Shown here piece after piece: positions 25,509-34,449 of a DNA stretch of 64,000 nt. Every line of letters begins with the position of its first letter. Within the stretch, counting starts at the first letter, position 1. Under the pieces are notes generated by a model. It was not told the origin of the DNA, did not search any database, and worked only from the letters and a program-made list of their open reading frames with translations. The DNA is taken from positions 62,001-126,000 of the forward strand of contig NZ_RPOC01000011.1 in the NCBI RefSeq assembly GCF_003946915.1, written 5' to 3'. This stretch comes from Flavobacterium ustbae. Its GTDB lineage: Bacteria > Bacteroidota > Bacteroidia > Flavobacteriales > Flavobacteriaceae. The position numbers and the translations under genes are program-made.

Positions 25509-28040
25509 ATGAAACATCAATATATAATTTCGGGAATGTCTTGCAACGGATGTCGAACCAAAGTAGAAAAAACGTTGAACGAAGTAGAAGGCGTTCAGGC
25601 AGAAGTAACATTGAGTCCGCCAACAGCGACCATTACAATGGAAAACCATGTTCCAACAGAAAAATTTCAAGAGGTTTTAGCTGCAACGGGAAATTATACT
25701 ATCGAGATGGATTCTCCTAAAAATAAAGGTGAAGCAGTAAAATCCTGCTGTTCAGGTCATAAAAAAGAAAGTCACGACCATCATAAAAAAGAAACTAAAA
25801 AAGTCTATCAACATAGTGCAAATGGCGTTTATTATTGTCCGATGCATTGCGAAGGCGACAAAACTTATAACAAACCTGGAGATTGTCCCGTTTGCGGAAT
25901 GGATTTAGTTCCTCAGATTACTGTTTCTTCAGTCCAATTTACTTGCCCGATGCATCCAGAAATAGTTTCAAACGAACCAGGCGACTGTCCGATTTGCGGA
26001 ATGGATTTGGTTCCGATGCAGGCTTCTGAAAGCGAAGAAAACAAAACGTATTCTGATTTATTGAAAAAAATGAAAATTGCGATAGCCTTCACGCTTCCGA
26101 TTTTCACTATTTCAATGTCAGAAATGATTCCAAACAATCCGCTGTACAATATAATGTCTATTGAAAAATGGAATTGGGTTCAGTTTCTGTTTTCAATTCC
26201 AGTTTTGTTTTATGCGGGATGGATGTTTTTCGTCCGTGCTTACAAATCGATTGTAACTTGGAATTTAAACATGTTTACGCTAATCGGAATCGGAACCAGC
26301 GTGGCATTCTTATTTAGTATTGTCGGGATGTTTTTTCCTGATATTTTTCCAGCCGAATTCAAATCGCATCACGGGACGATTCATTTGTATTTTGAAGCCG
26401 CAACCGTAATCATCACTTTAGTTTTATTGGGACAATTATTGGAAGCAAAAGCGCACGGACAAACCAATGGCGCTATAAAAGAACTTTTAAAACTTGCTCC
26501 AACTGAAGCGACTTTAGTAGAAAATGGAAATGACAGAATAATTTCAATCCACGATATCAAAAAAGGTGATTTACTTCGTGTAAAACCTGGAGAAAAAATT
26601 CCCGTTGACGGAAAAATAACTGCTGGCGAAAGCAGTATAGACGAATCTATGATTACCGGAGAACCAATTCCCGCAGATAAAAAAATCGGAGACTCCGTGA
26701 TTTCTGGAACTATAAACGGAACCAAATCTTTTGTAATGGTTGCCGAAAAATTAGGCTCAGAAACGATGCTTTCGCAAATTATTGAAATGGTAAATAATGC
26801 TAGCCGTTCCCGCGCTCCGATTCAGAAATTGGCAGATCGCGTTTCTAAATATTTCGTTCCGACTGTTGTGATCATTTCGGTTTTGACCTTTTTTCTTTGG
26901 GCAAAATTCGGTCCTGAACCTGCTTATGTGTACGGATTAATTAATGCGATTGCGGTTTTGATTATCGCTTGTCCATGTGCTTTAGGATTAGCAACTCCAA
27001 TGTCGGTTATGGTTGGCGTTGGAAAAGGCGCGCAGCACGGAATTTTAATTAAAAATGCTGAAGCACTGGAAAACATGAACAAAATAGATGTTTTAATTAC
27101 CGACAAAACGGGAACCATTACGAAAGGAAAACCATCTGTCGAAAAAATATTTGCTTCAAATAATGACGAAGATTTACTACTTCAAAACATTGCTTCTTTA
27201 AACCAACATAGCGAACATCCTTTGGCGCAGGCCGTTGTGAATTTCGCGAAAGCTAAAAACATCTCCACAAAAGAAGTTCAAGGTTTTGAAACCATTTCTG
27301 GAAAAGGTGTTTTGGGAACTATCGAAAACCAAAAAATCGCTTTAGGAAATAAAAAACTGATGGAGCAAATTGACGCTTCTGTTTCTGAAGATTTAGAAAA
27401 TAAAGTTGTTGCCGAACAAAATCTTGGAAAAACAGTTTCGTACATTTCTATTGAAAAAACGGCAATAGGTTATGTAACCATTACCGACGCTATAAAAGAA
27501 AACAGTGCCAAAGCGATCAAAGAATTAATTGATCAAGGTGTTGAAGTCATTATGCTAACAGGCGATAACAAAAATACTGCAAAAGCTGTGGCCGATCATT
27601 TGCATTTGAGTTCTTTTAAAGCCGATTGCCTTCCGGAAGATAAACTCAAAGAAATTCAACGTTTGCAAGCCGAAGGAAAAATTGTTGCAATGGCGGGCGA
27701 CGGAATCAATGATGCTCCAGCTTTGGCGCAATCCAATATCGGAATTGCGATGGGAACCGGAACAGACGTTGCGATTGAAAGCGCTAAAATTACTTTGGTA
27801 AAAGGCGATTTAAACGGAATTGTAAAAGCTAAAAATCTAAGTCACGCTGTAATGTCGAATATTAAACAGAACTTATTTTTTGCTTTTATTTACAATACTT
27901 TGGGCGTACCGATTGCGGCGGGAATTTTATATCCTGTTTTCGGAATTCTGCTTTCGCCAATGCTAGCGGCAGTTGCCATGAGTTTAAGTTCAGTTTCTGT
28001 AATTGTGAATGCATTGCGATTGCGAAATCTAAAATTATAG
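25509..28040 (+). CDS. copA: Copper-translocating P-type ATPase (P1B-1, CopA)
   Basis: 843 residues. Order: HMA domain with MSCNGC (Cys12, Cys15); Cys/His-rich linker (CC at 80-81, SHDHHKK to ~93); two tandem heavy-metal-binding domains with CPMH...[10 protein letters not shown] (~110-135) and CPMHPE...[10 protein letters not shown] (~146-169); then the ATPase core. The core has the transmembrane CPC ion site (IACPCALG, near 487), [11 protein letters not shown] (near 532), the SEHPLAQAV nucleotide-binding motif, MLTGDN and [11 protein letters not shown]. It exports Cu(I) from the cytoplasm using ATP. Placement beside a CxxC regulator and DUF3347 protein supports copper rather than silver or zinc. 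Start ATG at 25509 follows the repeat block by ~100 bp. Confidence 0.95.
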   Translation: MKHQYIISGMSCNGCRTKVEKTLNEVEGVQAEVTLSPPTATITMENHVPTEKFQEVLAATGNYTIEMDSPKNKGEAVKSCCSGHKKESHDHHKKETKKVYQHSANGVYYCPMHCEGDKTYNKPGDCPVCGMDLVPQITVSSVQFTCPMHPEIVSNEPGDCPICGMDLVPMQASESEENKTYSDLLKKMKIAIAFTLPIFTISMSEMIPNNPLYNIMSIEKWNWVQFLFSIPVLFYAGWMFFVRAYKSIVTWNLNMFTLIGIGTSVAFLFSIVGMFFPDIFPAEFKSHHGTIHLYFEAATVIITLVLLGQLLEAKAHGQTNGAIKELLKLAPTEATLVENGNDRIISIHDIKKGDLLRVKPGEKIPVDGKITAGESSIDESMITGEPIPADKKIGDSVISGTINGTKSFVMVAEKLGSETMLSQIIEMVNNASRSRAPIQKLADRVSKYFVPTVVIISVLTFFLWAKFGPEPAYVYGLINAIAVLIIACPCALGLATPMSVMVGVGKGAQHGILIKNAEALENMNKIDVLITDKTGTITKGKPSVEKIFASNNDEDLLLQNIASLNQHSEHPLAQAVVNFAKAKNISTKEVQGFETISGKGVLGTIENQKIALGNKKLMEQIDASVSEDLENKVVAEQNLGKTVSYISIEKTAIGYVTITDAIKENSAKAIKELIDQGVEVIMLTGDNKNTAKAVADHLHLSSFKADCLPEDKLKEIQRLQAEGKIVAMAGDGINDAPALAQSNIGIAMGTGTDVAIESAKITLVKGDLNGIVKAKNLSHAVMSNIKQNLFFAFIYNTLGVPIAAGILYPVFGILLSPMLAAVAMSLSSVSVIVNALRLRNLKL

Positions 28041-28076
28041 GTTGGGGCGAAATTATTTTTAACATATAGAAACATT

Positions 28077-28092
28077 CCCGATAGCTATCGGG
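28077..28092. repeat. Palindrome CCCGATAGCTATCGGG, copy 3
   Basis: Perfect copy 37 bp after the copA stop; could act as a transcript-end hairpin. Confidence 0.85.
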
Positions 28093-28140
28093 ATTGAATT
28101 TTAAATAAAATGAAAGAGAAAAAACTAGTTTCACACATAG

Positions 28141-28156
28141 TCCCGAAGCTTCGGGA
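28141..28156. repeat. Related palindrome TCCCGAAGCTTCGGGA
   Basis: Perfect 16-bp palindrome, sharing the CCCGA...TCGGG ends but with a shorter centre than the other family. Confidence 0.75.
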
Positions 28157-28191
28157 TGTATTAATGCAAGTGAAAAGCTTTTGATCGCAAT

Positions 28192-28207
28192 TCCGATAGC
28201 TATCGGG
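28192..28207. repeat. Palindrome (T)CCGATAGCTATCGGG, copy 4
   Basis: One mismatch at the first base relative to the 16-bp palindrome; outer bases extend pairing (tt...aa). Confidence 0.75.
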
Positions 28208-28357
28208 AATGAATTAAATTATGTTCAATTTTTGAAACTAATCTGAATAATTAATTTTAATAATCTTTTTAAGCAATATAGTTTATTTTTACTGGCATTA
28301 ATTTTGAGATTTCAAAATGCAATACGGACAATCACAATAACTTTTTAATTTAAGAAA

Positions 28358-28794
28358 ATGAATAAACTAAATTTCTTTCTATTGTTTATACTGGCTTTAA
28401 TTTTAACAAGCTGTGATCCTGCTCAAAATATTGCATTCAAAACAGAGGAAAAAATAACTTGAAAGTGAAACTTCTTGTCAATTCTCAATTCAAAAATGAA
28501 GCTATATATTTAGAAAACATCGCAATAGATCAAGTTATAAAGGGAGATTCAATCGTTTTTACTATTAAATCTGGAAATCCTAAAGAAACTGAAAAATTTA
28601 TTTATTTTGGTAAAGGAAGATGGAGAGAGGACAAAATATATGAAATAGCTAAATCCATAAAAAGTCTCGAAATAGAAAATGCTGACAAAAAGATTATCTA
28701 TAAATCTCAAAAAGCAATAAATAATTTATTCTTAAATAGTAAAAAAGGAATTTTATTTAAATCTATAGAAATAAGTGTTGATGATGATTTCTAA
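28358..28794 (+). pseudogene. Small lipoprotein gene with apparent frameshift
   Basis: ATG at 28358 opens a lipoprotein signal (MNKLNFFLLFILALILTSC) and reads to a TGA at 28460. The frame one base back continues as a 110-residue protein (KVKLLVNSQFKNEAIYLENI...) to 28794, whose only start is a TTG overlapping that stop. Adding one A in the AAAA run at about 28439-28442 would join them as NIAFKNRGKNNLKVKLLVNS, a smooth lipoprotein. I read this as one gene broken by a one-base loss, or a sequencing error. The family is unknown to me. The predicted product is periplasmic or outer-membrane-anchored, in the copper region but with no metal motifs. Confidence 0.6.
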
Positions 28795-28869
28795 ATTAAC
28801 AGGTTTTGATTAATTATTTTTTTACAAAAACATTAACAATTTGTAAGAATCATCGATAAGAATTCCTGC

Positions 28870-28877
28870 TATATTTG
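28870..28877 (+). promoter_or_regulatory. -7 promoter box of the Cys/Lys-rich peptide gene
   Basis: TATATTTG, 40 nt before the start codon; good match to TAnnTTTG. Confidence 0.5.
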
Positions 28878-28917
28878 ATTCATCAAAAATAAAATCTAAA
28901 CCATCAAAAGACGAACA

Positions 28918-29076
28918 ATGACTAAAGTAATCACAGCTTTAACAGTAGCTCTATTTTCAATTGGAGTAACGGCACAAGAAACAAAACCAGCGACAAAAGA
29001 AAAAGCAAAAAAAGAATCTTGCTGCAAAAAGACAACTGAGAAAAAAGATAAAAAATCTTGTTGCACAAAAAAATAA
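28918..29076 (+). CDS. Tiny exported Cys/Lys-rich peptide
   Basis: 52 residues. A signal peptide (MTKVITALTVALFSIGVTAQ) is followed by a mature part of ~32 residues, nearly half Lys, with two copies of a CC motif (ESCCKKTT and KSCCTKK). The regular -7 box upstream, the clean signal peptide and the strong terminator after it argue that it is a real gene. Four clustered Cys and the position after a copper ATPase and its regulator suggest metal binding in the periplasm, but no family is known to me and function is inference. Confidence 0.7.
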   Translation: MTKVITALTVALFSIGVTAQETKPATKEKAKKESCCKKTTEKKDKKSCCTKK

Positions 29077-29095
29077 ATGAAACTTAATTTCAGCA

Positions 29096-29127
29096 AAAGA
29101 CCTCACCAAAAATGAGGTCTTTTTTAT
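29096..29127 (+). terminator. Terminator of the Cys/Lys-rich peptide gene
   Basis: aaaagacctca pairs with tgaggtctttt around a short loop and runs into TTTTTTATT, 20 nt after the stop. Confidence 0.8.
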
Positions 29128-29133
29128 TAGCCA

Positions 29134-29252
29134 CGAATTACACTAATTTTCGCTAATTTCTAATTGAATTTAATAAAAAACTTCGACAAAAATTTAAATT
29201 GTCAAAGTTCATATAATATTAATTCGTGTGAATTAGTGCAATTTGTGGCAAA
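29134..29252. repeat. 'Cacgaatt' family inverted repeat
   Basis: gccacgaattacactaattt at the left end is matched by an inverted aattagtgcaatttgtggc at the right end, with further aattcgtgtg between. It is the same word family as at 53679-53959 and 54716-54765. Confidence 0.6.
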
Positions 29253-29265
29253 AGAAAATAAAAAT

Positions 29266-29718
29266 CTATTTCACGCGAATACTCCATTCAAAATCCATTT
29301 CAGAAACTTGAACGCCTTCTTCATTTGTTCCGATAGATTTCATCCAGAACGTCTGCCCTTCTCCCGTTTCTATAGTTTTCTTGATGGCATCGGCAATTAC
29401 ATGTCCGTCATTGCAGACAAACGTAATTCTTCCTGTCGCTTTTTTAGTAAAGTTCCCTTTGTTGTTGGCTACTAACATAGAGATCTTTTTACCGCTTTGC
29501 TGAATCTGCGAAATCACCAAAGCTCCAGTTGTTAGCTCTGCTGCCATTGCTTGTACAGCAAAATACATCGAGTTAAACGGATTTTGATTGATCCATCTAT
29601 GTTTTACCGAAACGGTACAGCTTTTTGCATCTATAGCTTTTACACGTACGCCGCAAATGAATGCTGAAGGTAATTTGAAAAAGACGAATTTATTGAATTT
29701 GGATACCGAAAGTGCCAT
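29266..29718 (-). CDS. DUF4442 protein (hotdog-fold thioesterase-like)
   Basis: 150 residues, cytoplasmic. The DUF4442 pattern is seen in PSAFICGVRVKAIDAKSCTV, then the N-P-F-N-S-M-Y-F helix (NQNPFNSMYFAVQAMAAELT) that in hotdog enzymes lies over the active site, then GKISMLVANNKGNF and GRITFVCND. These proteins resemble PaaI-type thioesterases, but the substrate and even activity are unproven. It is transcribed alone, convergent with the repeat region. Confidence 0.85.
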   Translation of the reverse strand: MALSVSKFNKFVFFKLPSAFICGVRVKAIDAKSCTVSVKHRWINQNPFNSMYFAVQAMAAELTTGALVISQIQQSGKKISMLVANNKGNFTKKATGRITFVCNDGHVIADAIKKTIETGEGQTFWMKSIGTNEEGVQVSEMDFEWSIRVK

Positions 29719-29912
29719 ATGATTTGTTTTTTATGTAAAAATACAAAAAAACTATGCATGCACAATAAATTCTTTTCGCCTGTATAGAAAGCCTTTAAAA
29801 ACGTCACTTTCAAATGGTTTTCAGTGATTTAAACATTATGTATTACTTTTATATTTGTTAAATTTTTGTTAATAATTAGTACTATGTAAAACAAGATACT
29901 GTTTTTTAGACA

Positions 29913-29920
29913 TATATTTG
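29913..29920 (+). promoter_or_regulatory. -7 promoter box of the DUF4870 gene
   Basis: TATATTTG, 28 nt before the start codon at 29949. A second match (29850-29857) lies further upstream. Confidence 0.45.
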
Positions 29921-29948
29921 CATAAGAAATTACTATATACTTTTAATC

Positions 29949-30428
29949 ATGCAACAATCAACACCACTCATCATGGAAAAAACATCAGAAAAGAATACAG
30001 CAGCCTTTACTCATTTGAGTACTTTAAGCCAATATATAATTCCATTTGGAAATTATATTTTCCCGCTAATCATTTGGTCAAACTATAAAGACAAATCTGA
30101 ATTTGCAGATCATCACGGAAAACAGGCTTTGAACTTTCAGTTAAGCATTTTGCTTTATACTTTGATTTTGGCACTTATTGCTATACCGATTTTCATAACT
30201 GTCTTTTTACAGAATCTTCCAATAGAAGCTGTTTTTAATGACGACGATTATGTAATTAGAAACTTTAACTTTCAAGCAAATATTGGAATTTTAAGTGTGG
30301 GAATTACAGCTGTTATCCTTTTTGGATTATTAAAATTTGTTGAATTCTTTTTAGTCATCTACGCTTCAATAAAAGCTTCAAACGGAGAATTATACAAATA
30401 TCCGCTTACGATTCCTTTTATTAAGTAA
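29949..30428 (+). CDS. DUF4870 membrane protein
   Basis: 159 residues (the internal MEKTSEKNTAAFTHLSTLSQ, 10 residues in, is an alternative start). DUF4870 pattern: LSQYIIPFGNYIFPLIIW, then the charged DHHGKQALNFQLSILLYT, then two more hydrophobic helices, making three or four inner-membrane segments. Function unknown; the family is often beside PspC or GIN genes, as here. Probably the first gene of the PadR-PspC-GIN group, though a 138-bp gap follows. Confidence 0.88.
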   Translation: MQQSTPLIMEKTSEKNTAAFTHLSTLSQYIIPFGNYIFPLIIWSNYKDKSEFADHHGKQALNFQLSILLYTLILALIAIPIFITVFLQNLPIEAVFNDDDYVIRNFNFQANIGILSVGITAVILFGLLKFVEFFLVIYASIKASNGELYKYPLTIPFIK

Positions 30429-30566
30429 TAGTAAAAAAGTTAAAAGTTATAGGTCAAGCGATCAATCATCAATCATCACTCGAGAACTTTGCTCGACAAG
30501 CGAAGCAATCAAATTATCATCAATCAAAAAACGAATTGTTCAATCAAAAAAAAACAAAATGAAATT

Positions 30567-30899
30567 ATGAACATTGAAAACACAAAAGCACAGATGCGCA
30601 AAGGTGTTCTTGAGTTTTGCATCTTATCAGTTCTAAAAGAAAAAGACGCATATACATCTGAAATATTAGACACTTTAAAAAACGCAAAATTACTAGTTGT
30701 AGAAGGAACCGTTTACCCGTTGTTAACTAGGCTGAAAAATGACGGTTTGCTAAATTATCGCTGGGAAGAATCGACCTCTGGGCCACCACGAAAATATTAT
30801 GGACTAACCGAAATAGGACAAACTTTTTTAAACGAACTTAGCGGCACTTGGACAGAATTATCCGACGCCGTAAATCTAATCACCAATCAAAATCAATAA
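30567..30899 (+). CDS. PadR-family transcriptional regulator
   Basis: 110 residues. The ATG at 30567 is chosen because MNIENTKAQMRKGVLEFCIL is the typical PadR start; an upstream TTG would add 26 low-complexity residues. The winged helix is clear: KGVLEFCILSVLKEKDAYTS, VVEGTVYPLLTRLKNDGLL, SGPPRKYYGLTEIG. It is a cytoplasmic repressor. It is followed 3 nt later by the PspC gene, a common arrangement in which PadR represses its own membrane-stress operon. Confidence 0.92.
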   Translation: MNIENTKAQMRKGVLEFCILSVLKEKDAYTSEILDTLKNAKLLVVEGTVYPLLTRLKNDGLLNYRWEESTSGPPRKYYGLTEIGQTFLNELSGTWTELSDAVNLITNQNQ

Positions 30900-30902
30900 G
30901 TC

Positions 30903-32660
30903 ATGAACAAAACAGTAAATATTAACTTAGGCGGGATGTTTTTTCACATCGATGAAGATGCATACTTAAAATTGACACGCTATTTTGACGCTATAAAACG
31001 ATCACTTAACAACTCATCTGGTCAGGATGAAATTATTAAAGATATCGAAATGCGTGTTTCTGAATTGTTGACAGAAAAACAAAAAAGCGAAAAACATGTT
31101 GTTGGACTGAAAGATGTTGACGAAGTGATTGCGGTTATGGGTCAGCCAGAAGATTACAGAATTGAAGATGAGGAAACCACTCAATCTTATAATAATTATG
31201 GTTCTAGAAAACACAAAAAATTATACCGCGATAAAGAAAAAGGTATGATTGGTGGTGTGGCAACAGGTTTAGGACATTATTTTGGAATTGACGCTGTTTG
31301 GATCAAAATCGTATTCTTAATATTCGTTTTTGCAGGTTTTGGAACAGGAATTTTAGCTTACTTCGTTCTTTGGATTGTAACTCCTGAAGCGGTTACAACT
31401 TCAGAAAAATTAGAAATGACTGGAGAGCCTGTAACAATTTCGAACATAGAAAAAAAAGTTCGCGAAGAAATTGATTCACTTTCTGATAAATTTAAAAATG
31501 CAGATTATGACAAAATGGGAAACCAGGTAAAGTCGGGAGCTGGGAGAATAAGTAGTTCATTTGGAGACTTTGTGATGACGGTTTTTAAAATCTTTGCTAA
31601 ATTTTTAGGAGTTATTCTAATTATATCTGGAATTTCAACTTTAATCATGCTATTGATTGGAGTTTTTACTTTGGGAACTAATATTTTTATAGACTTCCCT
31701 TGGCAAAATTTTATCGAAGCTGGAAACTTTACAGAATATCCAATTTGGTCTTTCGGTTTATTAATGCTTTTTGCTGTTGGAATTCCGTTTTTCTTCCTGA
31801 CACTTTTAGGATTTAAATTGTTATCTCCAAACTTAAAATCAATAGGAAACATTACTAAATATACGCTTTTGGCTCTTTGGATTATTTCTATTGCAATTCT
31901 AAGCAGTATCGGAATTAAACAGGCAACTGAAATTTCATACGATAATAAAATAGTAGAGAAAAAAGTTCTTGCCATCAAATCTACTGATACTTTATACATT
32001 AAATTCAAGTACAACAATTATTATACAAAAAGCTTGAACCACTATAGAGAGTTTGAATTTGTACAAGATTCTGCAAACAACGAATTGATTTATTCTAATG
32101 ATGTACGTTTACATGTATTACGCACAGACGAATCGACTCCATTTATGCAAATCGAAAAAAGTGCGAGAGGCAACTCTTTTACAAATGCTAAGAAAAGAGC
32201 AGAAAAAATTAATTATAAGTTTCAAATTGACGGAAATCATTTAATTTTGGATAACTATTTTCTGACAGATGTAAAAAATAAATTTAGAGGACAAGAAGTT
32301 GACATTTATCTATATGTGCCAGATGGACAATTAATTAAACCAGATTCTTCTGTTAGAGATTACTACAATTCAGACGATAATTTCTTTGAATTAAATTACA
32401 ACGGAGATTACAATTATAAAGTAATCGGGTCTAAAGTAAAATGTCTAAACTGCCCTGCTGATCAAGACAATGATTATGAAAAAGACTACGAGAATGTTAA
32501 TGAAGAGGCTAATGATGCCATCGAGGAAGCTAAAATTGATGCTGCCGACACTATAAAAGAAGTTTCGGTTAAAATTAATGGAAAAGAAGTTTTAAACGGA
32601 AAGAAAACTAAAGGAAAACTAACTACTGATAAAAACGGAGTGATAATCAAAATTAACTAA
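30903..32660 (+). CDS. PspC-domain membrane protein
   Basis: 585 residues. The N-terminal soluble part (~1-95, MNKTVNINLGGMFFHIDEDA) is typical of the Bacteroidota PspC fusions. The PspC domain (~101-160: LYRDKEKGMIGGVATGLGHY, FGTGILAYFVLWIVTP) has two membrane segments. Three or four further membrane helices lie at ~225-345, then a periplasmic C-terminal domain with an acidic stretch (DYEKDYENVNEEANDAIEE). It probably senses or buffers envelope stress. The next gene begins 3 nt after it, so it is part of the PadR-PspC-GIN-GIN operon. Confidence 0.9.
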   Translation: MNKTVNINLGGMFFHIDEDAYLKLTRYFDAIKRSLNNSSGQDEIIKDIEMRVSELLTEKQKSEKHVVGLKDVDEVIAVMGQPEDYRIEDEETTQSYNNYGSRKHKKLYRDKEKGMIGGVATGLGHYFGIDAVWIKIVFLIFVFAGFGTGILAYFVLWIVTPEAVTTSEKLEMTGEPVTISNIEKKVREEIDSLSDKFKNADYDKMGNQVKSGAGRISSSFGDFVMTVFKIFAKFLGVILIISGISTLIMLLIGVFTLGTNIFIDFPWQNFIEAGNFTEYPIWSFGLLMLFAVGIPFFFLTLLGFKLLSPNLKSIGNITKYTLLALWIISIAILSSIGIKQATEISYDNKIVEKKVLAIKSTDTLYIKFKYNNYYTKSLNHYREFEFVQDSANNELIYSNDVRLHVLRTDESTPFMQIEKSARGNSFTNAKKRAEKINYKFQIDGNHLILDNYFLTDVKNKFRGQEVDIYLYVPDGQLIKPDSSVRDYYNSDDNFFELNYNGDYNYKVIGSKVKCLNCPADQDNDYEKDYENVNEEANDAIEEAKIDAADTIKEVSVKINGKEVLNGKKTKGKLTTDKNGVIIKIN

Positions 32661-32663
32661 ACC

Positions 32664-33398
32664 ATGATAAAAATAATCATTCATATTACGAAATTTATAA
32701 TTATAACTATTACTGCTTTATTGTTTGCTTCATGCAATTTTAACGTGAATGCAATTGAAGGAAGCGGCAATGTTACAACTGAAAAAAGAACCGTTCAGGG
32801 AGATTTTCAAAATATCTCTGTAAGCAATGCCATCGATCTGGTTATTGAGCAATCTGATGTGAAAGAAATTACGGTTGAAGCTGATGATAATCTTCAAAAA
32901 GAGATCATTACAAAGGTAGAAAACGGAACGCTTATCATTGAATGTCAATACAGCTCTTTCCGCAACATTACCTCAAAAAAAGTGACTGTAAAAATGCCTG
33001 TTGTTCATAAAATAGAAGCTTCGAGTGCATCAACTGTCGAGACTAATGGCACTATTCAAGGTGAAGATATTACTTTAGACGTTTCAAGCGCAGCATCAAT
33101 GGAAGTTAATATCGAATCGGACAGAATCTCCATAGATGCCGGAAGCGGAAGTTCTGTAAATATTATAGGTAAAGCGCTAAGTCTTACTACTTCGGTTTCA
33201 AGCGGCGGAAGCATAGATGCCGAAAAATTAATGGCAAATGAGATTCATGCAGACGCCTCTAGCGGAGGAACTGTTTCTGTACATCCTATCTTAAGCCTGA
33301 AAGCAGATGCTTCTAGTGGAGGAAATATCAATTATAGCGGTAATCCAAAAACGGTTGAAAAATCGGCAAGTTCTGGAGGAAGCGTAAACAAAAGCTAA
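32664..33398 (+). CDS. GIN-domain (DUF2807) lipoprotein
   Basis: 244 residues. A lipoprotein signal ends at LLFASC (~Cys24). The GIN domain is a beta-solenoid with repeated turns: FQNISVSNAIDLVIEQSD, ITVEADDNLQKEI and a run of ASSGG turns near the C-terminus (SSGGSID, SSGGTVS, SSGGNIN, SSGGSVN). It is probably attached to the outer membrane or exposed in the periplasm. Role unknown; the family is commonly linked to PspC/PadR. Confidence 0.9.
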   Translation: MIKIIIHITKFIIITITALLFASCNFNVNAIEGSGNVTTEKRTVQGDFQNISVSNAIDLVIEQSDVKEITVEADDNLQKEIITKVENGTLIIECQYSSFRNITSKKVTVKMPVVHKIEASSASTVETNGTIQGEDITLDVSSAASMEVNIESDRISIDAGSGSSVNIIGKALSLTTSVSSGGSIDAEKLMANEIHADASSGGTVSVHPILSLKADASSGGNINYSGNPKTVEKSASSGGSVNKS

Positions 33399-33423
33399 AA
33401 AAGCAACTGTTAAATATAAAAGA

Positions 33424-33453
33424 AATCATTCACCAAAAGTGGATGATTTTTTT
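33424..33453 (+). terminator. Terminator after the first GIN gene
   Basis: aaatcattcac pairs with gtggatgattt (one mismatch) and is followed by TTTTTT. It lies 26 nt after the stop and should separate the second GIN gene, at least in part. Confidence 0.7.
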
Positions 33454-33481
33454 ATATTTGTCAAAATCAAATCTAGAATTA

Positions 33482-34315
33482 ATGAAAAAAAGTACAGCGC
33501 TGCTCTTATTATTATTTGTTACAACACTCACTTTTGCACAAAAAAGAGAAAAAATTAAAGGTTCTAAAATTGTAACGACCTCGATAAAAGAAGTTGGAAG
33601 TTTTGACGCTCTTGAAGTCGATGATAATCTGGAAGTTTATTTGGAGCAAGGAGAAAAAAATGAACTTAAAATTGAAGCCGATGATAATCTCCACGATATT
33701 ATAGGAATGGATTTAAGAGAAAAAACGCTTCGATTATACACCAATAAAGAATCTTCAATCTTCAAGAAATTATCTGTTAAAATAACTTACACGAAATCAT
33801 TAAATAAAGTAATTACTAAAAATGAAGCTATTGTTTATGCTATTCAGGAATTGCAGTTAGATGACATTACAATGAATTGTCTTGATTTTTCTAAACTTTA
33901 TTTAAATGTCAATTCAAAGAAATTTTCTCTAATTGCCGATGATAAAACTAAAACAGAATTAAACTTAAAAGCCGAAGATGGAAGTCTGCAATTAAGTAAA
34001 AACGCTTCTGTTAAAACATTGGTCTCTGCTGTAAAATTTAAATGCGATTTATATCAGAAATCAACTGCCGCAATTGAAGGTATTGCTGAAAAAGCCACTA
34101 TCCGTTTAGATAATAATTCAGTTTTTACAGGAACAAAATTTACTTTGAAAGAAGCTAATGTAACAGCTGAAAATTATGCAGTTGGAAGCATTTTCGCAGA
34201 AACAAATCTTTCTTTGGCTATTGGAGATAAAGCAGAAATTTCTCTTTTTGGAAATCCAACAATTCAATTAACTCGCTTTTCTGAAGAAGCGAAGTTGTTT
34301 AAGAAGGTTAAATAA
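33482..34315 (+). CDS. Second GIN-domain (DUF2807) exported protein
   Basis: 277 residues from the ATG at 33482, chosen because a signal peptide starts there (MKKSTALLLLLFVTTLTFAQ). The 13 codons upstream in frame lie within the terminator and -7-like region. The GIN pattern is clear: VGSFDALEVDDNLEVYLEQG, ELKIEADDNLHDII. It lacks the SSGG turns of its neighbour, and has no lipoprotein Cys, so it is probably a soluble periplasmic paralogue. Function unknown. Confidence 0.87.
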   Translation: MKKSTALLLLLFVTTLTFAQKREKIKGSKIVTTSIKEVGSFDALEVDDNLEVYLEQGEKNELKIEADDNLHDIIGMDLREKTLRLYTNKESSIFKKLSVKITYTKSLNKVITKNEAIVYAIQELQLDDITMNCLDFSKLYLNVNSKKFSLIADDKTKTELNLKAEDGSLQLSKNASVKTLVSAVKFKCDLYQKSTAAIEGIAEKATIRLDNNSVFTGTKFTLKEANVTAENYAVGSIFAETNLSLAIGDKAEISLFGNPTIQLTRFSEEAKLFKKVK

Positions 34316-34370
34316 TTTGTTTCATGTTTTTCTTGTTTCAAGTTTCAAGTTGACACTATAACGCTAAAAA

Positions 34371-34400
34371 AAAATCCAATCTAAATTTAGATTGGATTTT
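34371..34400. terminator. Bidirectional terminator between GIN gene and trxB
   Basis: aaaatccaatctaaa at 34371-34385 pairs perfectly with 34386-34400, flanked by A-run and T-run, between convergent genes. Confidence 0.85.
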
Positions 34401-34449
34401 TTTTTGTCAAGTTTACACCTTCCTGAAGCTTGAAACCTGAAACAAAAAT

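Larger units (their letters stand above)
28041..28357. other. Gene-free gap with palindromic repeats
   Basis: 317 bp after copA, with no gene seen. It holds two CCCGATAGCTATCGGG-type palindromes (28077, 28192) and the related TCCCGAAGCTTCGGGA (28141-28156). Confidence 0.7.
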
